From: Echinostoma caproni
Taxonomy: Eukaryota; Platyhelminthes; Trematoda; Plagiorchiida; Echinostomatidae
NCBI GenBank assembly: GCA_900618425.1
Contig: UZAN01039968.1
Location: 1-64,000, forward strand
DNA: 64,000 nucleotides
Direction: 5' to 3'
Position numbers and translations under genes: made by a program. Positions within the stretch are counted from its first letter, which is position 1. Each line of letters starts with the position of its first letter. The notes under the pieces are model-generated. The model was not told the DNA's origin and did no database searches. It was given only the letters and a program-made list of their open reading frames with translations. Shown here piece after piece: positions 35,201-45,837 of this stretch.

Positions 35201-38200
35201 GCATATCTACGGCTACCAATTACAAACAGCATCATAGGGATCTGTTGGTAGTTTGACAGTTTGCACGAGTTGAACCACGATGAAAGACAAAGATGATAGT
35301 AGGATTATTCGCCACGTTGTCAAACACAATCACGAGAAAATAGCAATTCAAAACAAATTAGTCATGTGCGAAAAATAAATCGGTACTGCATTTTGAATTG
35401 TAAATAAATGAATTCTGTGACCTTGTTAATTTTAGCTCACTGAACGTGCCACGCGTGGTATCAGTTCATAGAGTTAGAATATTAGTATTCAGTAGTGATT
35501 GTGACTAACCACTATTGCTAAATTCATGATCATGGATAAGCATCCATTCATTCACTTAAAAATGCACTCGAGAAGCCACAGTCTGGAGTTCCGTTCGGTA
35601 GCGCACATCCGCTTTTCCACCTGGAGTCCCGTATAGGGGGAGCGAGTGTTCCCATAATGACGACTCTCCGAAACGGAGTTGACCGAAGTTGCCGATTCAC
35701 ATTTGTATATATTTAGTCTTCAGCGTTAGTCAGTTCGCTAAGGGCTCGACCAATTGAAAACAGGCGCATTGTAAAATCGGTCAACTTCAACTGAAGCATC
35801 CCACAGGATAAGACCCTCCGTGCAGGTTCAGTGTCCAAATTTTATTTCAAACACGGGGAATTATACCTGAAGGTGAAGTTTGAAGAACGGTTAACTGTAC
35901 TCAATATACAATTGGGTCATGATAGAATTCCAGCTCGTGAACAATTACCTGCTGAACGCGATTTATCAACAATTGGGAGAGATTAATTAGATCCTGCGTC
36001 TAAAGCAACTGTTATTATCCTATTTTACCCCGTATCATTGTGTTACGTTTTCCTCAGCTCCAGGATCGACTTATTCGTAAGTGGGTCAGATATTGGAGTA
36101 TGCCTATAGTCCACATTCTGAGAACCCCGACATGCGTGTATGTGTAAATCCAAGGAAGTTGTACGTAAGGCTCACCAACGCACGTTATTTCGAACAACCG
36201 TCACAAAGCGAGCAACATATGAATGGTATGATCATATCAGATTATCCAACTTGCAGGTATCCTTGGTATAGTAAAACAAGATACATACTTGTTTAGGTTG
36301 TTGACCATCAATAACCCTAACAATATGAAACATATGTGGGCACTATTGGTAACGTGTTGCATGTTACGATCTCATTGCTTCGGAGATAGTGTGTGTGAAT
36401 CATCCTCCTGATTTCTAAATTTCCGGCTTCATTGTACTGAACGGCAGCCTTTGACTAACTGGTTCCAGTATATTTTCTACTCACTCTAAGTGAGTAAAGC
36501 AAATAAAGTAAAATACAAAATGAATTTTCATCCAAATGTCGGTAAATTACCATAGTTTTCTGAAGGAATCTATACCAATCATTATTGTGATAAGTCATTT
36601 TGTAAAACAATGTTCGATCGAAATTTGTAATTAACAAAACGGTGGACGAAAATAGCTTTTTAAGATTCTTGTGGTTACAACTTGAATATGTATAATGTAC
36701 TCAGTTAAATGTTTAGACAAAATTCTTCAGATACATTGCAATACTCATATAGCAGTTAATGTGCTTGAGTGAATACGCAGATGTTGAGGGCGAGGGCGAG
36801 AGAGGGTTTCTGGTCACTAAAACGGAGTGGAAATCAGCCCCAACAGGTTGACAGAAAACTGGACTAACTACGTGAACAGTTTCCCGAAAGTGATGCGAAC
36901 ATATCTGGAGAAGTGTGATAAATGAGTGAACATGAACAGCACACATCCACAGTCTAGTCACAACTTTCCCAATGTGAATTTTGAAACAAATCCTAGCCGG
37001 AGAAGAAAGCAGATCCGGTGGCTTCAATGGTTTTGGAAGTGGAATTTGCTAAGTATTTAAATTGAAAGAGGACAGAACTGACAATTGACTTTTTGTGACG
37101 TGTCAGATCGTTTGAACATACTTTCCCACCAATTACGCACATGGAAGTTTAGTGAGAATAAGGTATGGAAGAAAATACCCGCAACTGGGCGCTGTGGTAT
37201 GTTATAAATAATAACTCAGTTGTCTACTATCAGCCATGTTCCCTTTCGGCATAGGCAGGCGTCCTGTGCTTGGTCCAATGGAGAGGGGACTGAATAGTGG
37301 TCAAGCATCCCAAGATGTGTTAGCCAACGCAACTGTTTTAGTAGTAAGAGTTGCGTGATATTAAACATTAAATCCGCTTTAAAATAGCTTGCTGCAGAAT
37401 CATATCATTCAGTAAAATGTTGGTTATTACTCATCTATTGTTACAGTATTAAGGAATATCGAAATAAAGCAAAGGTATGTGTCAATAAGCACACTTTCAT
37501 CCATCTTCGGGTAATTGAATCTAGTGAAATCTCATGTCCTCTACAGATTACCATTTTAACTCTCAGCCGTTTTGTGTATTTTTGTTCAAGAAGTAATTAG
37601 TGCTTCTGACAGAGCATTCATCCTACTTGATCGAAATATCCAACATGAAGTGCATTCAATTGACGATATATTTGGGAAGCATCAGCTTTGATTATCATAT
37701 CGAATAAAGCGCATCAGTTTCGCCTATGGAGGAAAATCACAGAGGAAAATCCTGCGAAATTTTGAACTAACTGGGTTTGAGTTGTGTCAATTAGCCCGCA
37801 CCGAGGAATTCCAGAGTCAGACACGTACGTTTTCCTGATGTTGTCTTTGATGACAGTGAGATAGCGTTAAACCTCACGTTAAGAAAGACAGAATGTTAGC
37901 TTCCTGTTAAGATTTACTGAAAGCATAACAATGATCCAAGTCTACCACAAAGCTAATGGGGTATATTTTCTAATAAATACCTCCTCAGCTGGACTTAGAC
38001 TTATCCTACAAAAGCAAACAAGGATCTTTGCATACATAGTCAGAACGGTTTGGTTGTGGTTCTATATAAACTGCATTCAAATTTAAAGATAAAACAATGT
38101 GAAAACTAGTTTTGAAATGTGTGAAAGTATGAATGTCAATGAACATTATTCACCAAAATATATTGGTATATTTTTTACAACTGTCATTTAGTGTAAACGT

Positions 38201-38240
38201 TTGTGGATAACCTCTCTTGTTATGCCTATCACACGAGCAA
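32214..38240. other. no supported gene (about 6 kb)
   Basis: Only short, unrelated open frames. A short hairpin, CTCCG-AAA-CGGAG, occurs near 35677. A minus frame at 34373-34663 (96 codons) is unrecognised. Confidence 0.4.
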
Positions 38241-38244
38241 ACTG

Positions 38245-38400
38245 ACGCTATTCTCAAGCGCTCAAACGGTAAAGGTTAGCAACTTCTCACTGTGAAGGAC
38301 GTGTGTTCGAAGCATTACCCATCGTTTTCTGTGTTCATGAGAGCACTCTGATTGACCGCCTCCCTCTGCCGGAAATAGTGTCATTTTATATTCAATAAAG
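38245..38400 (+). mobile_element. Degenerate SINE with possible hammerhead remnant
   Basis: A-box-like GCTCAAACGGTAAAGG (about 38259) and B-box GTGTTCGAAGC (about 38303) are followed, at about the same distance as in the 9 kb SINE, by GAGCACT-CTGATTGA (38341-38354) and GGAAATAGTGTC (38371-38382). These resemble the stem I, CUGAUGA, GAAA and GUC parts of a hammerhead, but with an extra base in the core and no proper stem II or stem I closure. If related, it is a dead copy. Confidence 0.35.
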
Positions 38401-39073
38401 GAAAATAAAATAAAAGACGGAGAATATATGAAAGATGAATTTAAATTTTTACTGTCGGACGATCGACCATCCAAAGTACGTTATTCCATCAAGGAAATGG
38501 TTAAACGTTGTGATTCAATGCCACCAAATCAGAGGACATTTGACACTCTTCTGAAGCATCCATCATTCTAAGTAGGTTTTAACAATCGATGTAAAAAGCT
38601 TTAAAAACGAGAGAGGCCTACAGATTTGAAAAGGAATATGGTCTAAACCAAACCTTCAGCAGATTTCTAAACTGATCAGCTGACAAAACTGTAGAACTGA
38701 AACTCGTAAATTGCCGTCAAATGAAGGAATCTTATACAATATATAGTACAATTTTCCGGCAGTTTGCATGAAAATATTATAAAAGAGATTCGGAATCAAT
38801 TGCCTTTAATAGTAGACCTGAAGCGCTTGGAGCCTGTAGGCAGTGTTAAAAACAGATAACTAAGATACGAATATTCCCCCGAGGTAGATGGGCTTGATGA
38901 GCAGGCTTGGCTATTCAATTTTGCAATCACAGAACATGTACCGTAACCCAAAGCGTTAGTTATCTGTACCAATAATACCTTCGTGTTATCAAAGCAAAGA
39001 TCAAGAAATATTAATCGAGGTAGTCGATTTCAGCCTCAGGGGATAAATTTCCATAAAATAGAAAGCACATGTT

Positions 39074-39118
39074 TGAATTTGCCGGTCATCACAAACATTT
39101 TCATCGCATTTAAATTCC
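39074..39118 (+). repeat. SINE tail repeat copy
   Basis: GCCGGTCATCACAAACATTT and TCATCGCATTTAAAT match the tail after the 9 kb hammerhead and the spacer of the 8.8 kb fold-back. No ribozyme core is visible upstream of this copy. Confidence 0.5.
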
Positions 39119-40143
39119 AAAAATCTTTAGAAAGATTTAGTTTACCAAAATACCTGACTGAAGTAGTTTTATAAATCAAATAAATATCTTGTCCTATCAC
39201 CATGTGTTTGAAAATTCTTCGATTGGGTGTACCGAGTTTTCAATAGATGCGAGAATCCAAACGCATCTCCAGCATATAAATAGCATTTTACTCGATGATT
39301 ATCCATTATTATTTTACTTCTTATATTGAAATAAATTCAGTTTTTTCGTATGCACTCGTTTATGCCACCACTCCTATTGCTTATAAACCATCCAACTTAA
39401 ACTGGGGTTGCAGTGCGCAACTCTGTGAACCAATGTAGCATAGGTGGAAAATGTGGCACACAAGACGGCGGTTGAACAGAATTCTTTTTAGATGCATACG
39501 ATTGTAGGTGGTAGGTATTCTGTGTACTATCAAAGTGAATTGAAGCACATCCGTAAACAAATACGGTACGCTTCTATGCACCAGATTATTGCTGTTGGTA
39601 GTCGAAAAAGTAGCTTTGATCACCATGAAGGGTCACTTATTTCACGTGGTAGCGGTGAGCATGAATAATCTAACGTTAGTTGCAAAACAAACGGTGTTTA
39701 GTATTTCGCTGCATTTATGAAATGTATAGCGCAGTGTGTGGGTATCTTCATCAAAGAACAAATATGAATTATTGGTGTTCAAGCGTGAATAGAAACCCTG
39801 AACTATACACGAGCCAAGAAATTTCAAGGGGCAAATGACGGATACCCACAAACAAGGCACCTTATTCCGAGAAAAACAGAAATCACGCGATTCTAGCAAA
39901 ATACGGTATCCCAATACTTATCGATTATTTCGGTGTTCTCAGGACCTTGCCTTTACGATTGCAGCAAAATCCGACGCATACGTGCACGAAACACTTGGAT
40001 CAAATATATGCGAAGATCGACACCTCGTCGGCGAAGATATATACACCCTGACTCACGACTGCGTTGCATAGCCCACCTTTGAATTCGCGACGAATACACC
40101 TACAGGCAATCCCGATTTAACGAACTGTCTACATATATGTGTG

Positions 40144-40150
40144 TATATAA
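40144..40150 (+). promoter_or_regulatory. TATA-like box upstream of dynein light chain
   Basis: TATATAA lies about 62 bases before the start ATG of the gene at 40212. Position is plausible; function is not shown. Confidence 0.3.
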
Positions 40151-40211
40151 ATGAAAAACGGTAAATTGTTTGCTCACATATAAATGAAACAGATAGTTGT
40201 ACACAGTGCGT

Positions 40212-40519
40212 ATGGATCATCGAATCACAATACACAATACCGATATGAATAAAGAAATGCAAACCCAAGCCATTCACGTGGCCTCGTACGCGCTGGATCG
40301 ATTTCAACAACCAATCGACGTAGCAGGTTATGTCAAGCAATATTTTGACAGGAAATTCTATCCGGCTTGGCACTGTATAGTTGGCAAACAATTTGGCAGG
40401 TAAGTTAATACTAGAGATTGCAAAAATCGCCGACTCACAGTTGTTTCAGTTATCAAATTGAAAGCTTCATAAATTTTTCCTTCCTTGATGATTCAGTCTT
40501 GTTGTACAAATTGGGATGA
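40212..40519 (+). CDS. Dynein light chain, complete two-exon gene
   Basis: Exon 1 is 40212-40399 and exon 2 is 40450-40519, separated by a 50-bp intron (GCAG|GTAAGT ... TTGTTTCAG|T). The spliced frame gives 85 residues, close to the usual 89. Visible family parts: the N-terminal strand HRITIHNTDM; helices in EMQTQAIHVASYALD and DVAGYVKQYFD; the hallmark AWHCIVGKQFG before the splice; and a C-terminal strand ESFINFSFLDDSVLLYKLG after it, in place of the usual 'HFIYFYLGQ.A.LLFK.G'. The start is the first ATG after an in-frame TTG and fits the family length. The protein would be a small cytosolic or tegumental dynein-associated hub. It is clearly diverged from LC8. An AATAAA at 40670-40675 could end the transcript. 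Confidence 0.85.
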
Positions 40520-40669
40520 TAAGAAAACATCGGTGCTGGAATCATTGTTAATACTGAAATCCGGTAATCCACGTACCGAATGGCTGGGTTTGAAGAAATT
40601 CCTTCATCTTTTTCATAAAACCAATCATCCACATCATCTCCGAATCCGAGTGATTTTTCGTAAGATTGT

Positions 40670-40675
40670 AATAAA
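40670..40675 (+). terminator. Possible polyadenylation signal (AATAAA)
   Basis: AATAAA about 150 bases after the dynein light chain stop codon, in an AT-rich stretch. Plausible but unproven. Confidence 0.35.
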
Positions 40676-40913
40676 ATCTCGCTATCCATTTTTCTTTTCC
40701 TTTCCTCTTTGAGTAAAATCGTATAAATTTGCAATATAATTTATGTCAGGCGGTAATTTCGTCAATTAAAAATTATCGAACATGTATATCAAGTTTATTT
40801 GGGAATTCAGTTTTGTGAAAAAGACGATTAAGATTCTGTGAAACACGTTACGAAAGAACGAAAGCAATTCAATCAAATTATTGTACCTGTGTACTGAACG
40901 TGTACGTCGTGGG

Positions 40914-41040
40914 CCGTATAGCTCAGTGGTAAAGGATTTCTAAACCAGGAAATATGTCCGAAAATACTATTCAAAAACGACTCCAGTGAGCTTTGTCGAT
41001 CATTTCTTAATTTGTTTCACCACAAATATAACTTCATCAG
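40914..41040 (+). mobile_element. Degenerate SINE related to the ribozyme SINE
   Basis: It starts with GGGCCGTATAGCTCAGTGGTA, a clear A box. Further on, GTCCGAAAATACT and CTCCAGTGAGCTTTGTCG resemble the GGAC-GAAA and stem I/tail parts of the 9 kb copy (GAACGAAATAGCT, TCCAGTGCTCTTTGTCG). The CUGANGA core is absent, so no ribozyme remains. Confidence 0.45.
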
Positions 41041-41049
41041 TATAGAAAC

Positions 41050-44000
41050 ACATATATCGGCTACACATGGTTGCAACAACCCAACGCACACAGGATGAGA
41101 TCACGCAACAGGCAAAACCAATACGAAATCCAAGTACTCCTTTGGACAAGCGTAATGTAGAACATAAAAAATAATAACAAATAATGACTCTAAATTACAA
41201 CCCGTGAGAAGAAAAAACAAGTTCTTGGGTTTTATCTGAGACGATATCAGGGGCAGTCTGGATAACCATGAGACTCATTATTGTTTTAGGATATCTTGTC
41301 ATAGTGTTCTGCCTTAAAAAAACACGGTTTTCAACTAAGAACACAAAATGCGTGCGCTTACTCCTATGTTTGTTTGTGCGTGTGTGAACCAACCACTTAC
41401 CGGGAATATGTTTAACTGCTGCAGAGGAACCTCAGCTTATGCTCTCTACAATCTCCCATTGGCATGGATAAAAAATAATTTGGAAGCAGAGTTTACTCGT
41501 GACGAATCAGTGTGCCTCACTGAATAGATGACTTAAAAAGAGTTATATCCGGTTATATGAATATCTTCAGCATTAATTTCAGAAACCAGGACGCTGAAGG
41601 TGTTCAAATTGTAAAGGAATGTGGAAAAAACTGACAATCGTCGATTCTGCCTTTTTACAAAGTTGTGTCTGGCGGTGGCAGAGAAAACTAGGTTTATACC
41701 TCAGGACAAAAAGAACGTTCCCTCTCGTTCTGCATTATCTGCATAGTGCGGAATCCAAATGGAGATGAGTTTGGGGGAAAAGTGGCAATATGGGGGATGC
41801 GCCACCCCTTATAAGAACAGAATGTCAACGAAGGTGATTGAATCATTCATTCACGCTAGGATACATTTGAGAATAAAAACGAATAATTTTAGGCCAAAAA
41901 TATACTGACAAACTCAAAGCAGTAACAGAGAGGCAATGAGGTGAAATAAACGTTGTTTTAAGGTTGAGGAACCAGACAAGTGCTACATGAAATAAATTCA
42001 AAATGTTTCGTTTGATTAGAAGATGTTCCAAGGAGCCAAGAGGTTAAAGGATAATGAGTGAAGGGTAAATCAATTTGGGAGGCTTAAACATGGTCCGCAT
42101 TACGATTGGAGTCAAATAGCGCCAAAATTATTCCATTAGCTTCGGCTATTAGCCATAGAAAATGGATTTATTTTGAGCTCGAAAGGGAACAGGTTAGTTC
42201 AATGACTGGTCTGTTGTGGACTTTGAATATCCATGTTAGTGAGTTGGCAGTTGGAATCAACTTCCATTAAACGATCATTAGTTGCAAGTAGAAGACTAAC
42301 AAAATTGGGATCACTGCTATTAGGAGTAAAGTAAACCGAACTAGAGTAGCCCTTCAGTGTGATACAGCAAAATGGAAACTTCAACCAAATTGGGTGTAAT
42401 TTCTGGTTTGCTAGTTCAAAGAGTGGGAGTGAGGGAGACAAGGAGCGGTTGTGAGCGATGGATGGATGTATATGCAGATACTCACTTTCAAAAAAATGGC
42501 ATTTTGCAAAAGTTGTTGGGTAAAGTCTACTGCAAGGAAGATCCGGAGTTCGATCAAAAAGAGATCAAATACTGTCGAGAAATTGATTCACAAATTTGAT
42601 TGTACTTCCAAAATTAAAAGTGAATGTGAGCACATCACTTGAATGAATCTGAGCTATTGCGTTCTTTACGATAGTTTTCAGTGTAAATCTATTGACGAAA
42701 TCACAATCTAAAGAGGGATATTGACGTAACCTGAGCCACAAGATTCTAGCACATAGACGGTGGCACTAATCACAAAAAACAGATAAAATTTTACGACCCT
42801 GGAATTTGATTCGAATAGTTATACCATAGAATTAGAATCCGGCCTCTTTATTATCAACTATTCTCCTTTCGGCTCTTATAACTACGCTGCTTGATGTGGC
42901 GCTTAAAAGCGACTAAAATTAGATCCAATAATTTTATGTTTTTATATTCTACCAAGTTTCTTTGCGTTTGGTAATGTTCTGCACTTGTCTATAAAACTAC
43001 CCTTCCCTGGGCAACGGTTCACAATTGCTGTTAGGGTTATACTTTTCTACCACCTTGGTCTCGCGTTTCTTACAAATGATGAATTTATTGCTGACTCTAT
43101 AAATCTATGAAAGATGTGCTTATATCACTGTCCATTTTGTTTACTGCAGATTAGACTTCACTCCACGAGTTAGTTTCTCGTTCTGTTTACGACCGGGAGC
43201 GTTACGGAGAATGAAACGAGGTAATAATGAGAACGAAAAAGAATAACTTCTATCAAAAGTGCGAGACACTGAGAAAAAGAACGATCACACCGCAGGACAC
43301 AAAAACGTCAAGGGCCATTGGCTGGTATGGTTACTTGTGGAGTGGAAGAGACCGTGTATGATAACACATCGTCGGAATAAGGGGAAATTAGTCGTGCTGT
43401 TTAAGATTTAACCGGTGGTGAGCATGTGTCCGCAATTGAGAGCTACCATGGAAGTTTCTTGCCTTAGTGGCAGCATTCACACTTTAAATGTCAGTAAAAT
43501 TTATTGGGATGGTTTAACGACTTTCCACTGGGGTTTTTATAAAGACCATGTATATCACCAGGTGATACAATAAATATAATTTTAAATACTGGTTATTAAG
43601 ATGCTAAATCCGCATCGCATCTATCAGGGCGAAATCATGGCAAAAGGAAAATATGATTAAGAATGGACTACATGTTATCTCCATTTAAATGTTTAACATT
43701 CTGGGGATTGAGAAGTAATGCATTTCAAAACAACCACATGTCGAATTTGATCTTTTTCCCTACAAGCTCATTCAGAATGAATGGATTTATCTGTAGACAA
43801 ATAAAACTGCAGAAAAACCGGTAAATCCTTCACGTTTAGATGAGCTCAATCACTTTGAGGTTACCACTTGTGAAACTACGGATTTATTATCCCAGTAACG
43901 ATTATTCAACCGTAGCGTTTCATGTAGAATTGTGAATAGAAGTATCACTCAGAGGTTTGAAAAACACAGCAAAGGTTCATAATATTGCCGCTCCATTCCA

Positions 44001-44925
44001 AGAACTTGCAATGAAATCAAATAACATGTATGCACCCCCTACCACTGCATTCAAGGCATGCAGTCCTCAGGAACCCACTGTTGGATACGTTGATGCTTGA
44101 ATGATGAAAAACAGGGTAGCAGTATGCTAAAAACCCTTTTGAGGTTGTACAGTTTCGTACACATTCAGTCATACATAAGCCGATTGTCGGCCGGGTAAGA
44201 CCCCCTGTTGTCTTAACTCGGGTTGTCTCGCGACCTTTAGTCTCTTCATTCTTATCATTTTACCGTATACCATGCAGATGGAGAGAAACGATGCAGTCAG
44301 AAAACGGCTGCCTGCCGGCGAAATGTGAGAACATTCGGGCGTGTAGGTCCAATATCCAGGCGAAAGCCTTGCACTGAGCGGCCGAATTGCATTAGACTGG
44401 GTTCAAAGCCTGCATCAGATATATGCAGCGTTTCACAGAAAAGTAAGCAAAACATGTTGCAAGTATAATGATTCCATATCTAAGGTAAGGATGTTCTCCC
44501 CTGGCATCTCTAAATCGGAAAAGACACTATTTTCAAATGTCTTAGTCTGTGATGGAGATCATAAAGGAGGAACATGCAGCAAATAGCGACAAACCGTGGC
44601 GCTGTGCTGCAGCCAACTTGAAGAATTAGTAATCCTCCCCCCCTTGGTTGCAGTCACACGGTTCATTTAAGGATTCCATGCAACTAGCATGGGACATGGA
44701 GATAAAAGGCTTCCATTTTGATTTCTAAGCGATTGGTTTCATTGGGTAGTAATGCACAACAATGTCCGCCAAGTTCTGTATGTACTTTAAAACACAGCAG
44801 CTCTTCTGCAGAACATCCAATTTAGCAACATGTGGCTTCGAATTTCACCACGAATACGATAGTTCTTGTACAACCAACTTATGTTAAGTTTCCATTTGAC
44901 AGCCCGAGCCCGATCCGGAAACCTA
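41050..44925. other. no supported gene
   Basis: Short open frames only. A near-perfect palindrome, TATCACC-A-GGTGATA, lies near 43555. A B-box-like GGGTTCAAAGCC near 44400 hints at another tRNA-like fragment. Confidence 0.35.
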
Positions 44926-44929
44926 GCAA

Positions 44930-45821
44930 AAGACCAAAATGCCAGACACAAGTGGTCACAAGTGGATGCACACGGCTGAACTGAGCGCGACGACAAAAGC
45001 AACATTGAAGCCCCTGCTACCTCGAAGTCCACACATACCCAGTGACCTCCTTTATCTGCTTCTTCAAGGATAACAGCTCTGCCTGCCAGCTCGCCACTGC
45101 CAAAAAACTCTATAACCCCCATAACTCCGGCCACTCTTGTGGAAGTTGCCCCTTCGTATGCAGATGTCATTTCCACTCCACTTAGAAAAGCAGCTCCTGC
45201 AGCTGCATCACAGCAAAAGCACCCGAAAAAAGGGCAGGGATTTCGTCTGCTGCATCGCCCTCACGGACAGACTCGACTCCTTTGTCCACGACGTCCAGGC
45301 ACGGTGCGTGTAACATATCACGGACAGTTGAGAGTTGCTCCCGCGATTCGAAGGAACCTATGCACCAGAGGAAGCTCCCTCCGAGATNTCCGGAGGCCTA
45401 GGCCACCGCTGCCCAGGATCGCCTGGACCGCGATCTGCAGCTGCTGAGGCCGCACATGGTTACCTTGTTTGATGGTGACGAGGTGGAACCAGCGGCATCG
45501 ATCAGAGTAAAAGCGGCATTTAGGGTTGGAAAACCCCGCCAGGATAATTCTCCACGACCACTGAAAGTGGTTCTTCGAGCAGAAAGTGAGGCCAAAGTGA
45601 TAATCCAGCGGACCCACAAGCTGAAGGGAACTCCGGCGCGATTCCTCACGGATCTTAATCCCGACCAGTGCAGCAAATTGAAAACTGCATTAGAAGAACT
45701 CAGGGAGCACCGTGCAAAAGGGGAAACTGATCTGTGTACACGGGATTTTCGTGTGCATCGGAAGCGCCCTCAGTTGCGTTGGCTGCCCTTGGTCAGGGGA
45801 AGGACCCAGGAGACTGTTTAA
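44930..45821 (+). pseudogene. LINE ORF1-like region
   Basis: ORF1 of CR1-type LINEs encodes an RNA-binding chaperone. Here frames shift at least twice. One part reads SYADVISTPLRKAAPAAASQ (from about 45155). Another, at 45456-45821, reads EVEPAASIRVKAAFRVGKP, then PLKVVLRAESEAKVIIQRTH and DLNPDQCSKLKTALEEL before the stop at 45819-45821. The basic and leucine-spaced character fits ORF1. No zinc knuckle is visible. The start is uncertain. Confidence 0.55.
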
Positions 45822-45837
45822 CCACGGNNNAGGGGAT

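Noticed and set aside
41005..41040. Minus-strand CTGATGA ... GAAA near the degenerate SINE
   Set aside because: The bases between the two motifs do not pair as stem II, and the flanks do not pair as stem I.
44787..45176. 129-codon minus-strand frame
   Set aside because: It is the shadow of the GC-rich LINE ORF1 region on the opposite strand.
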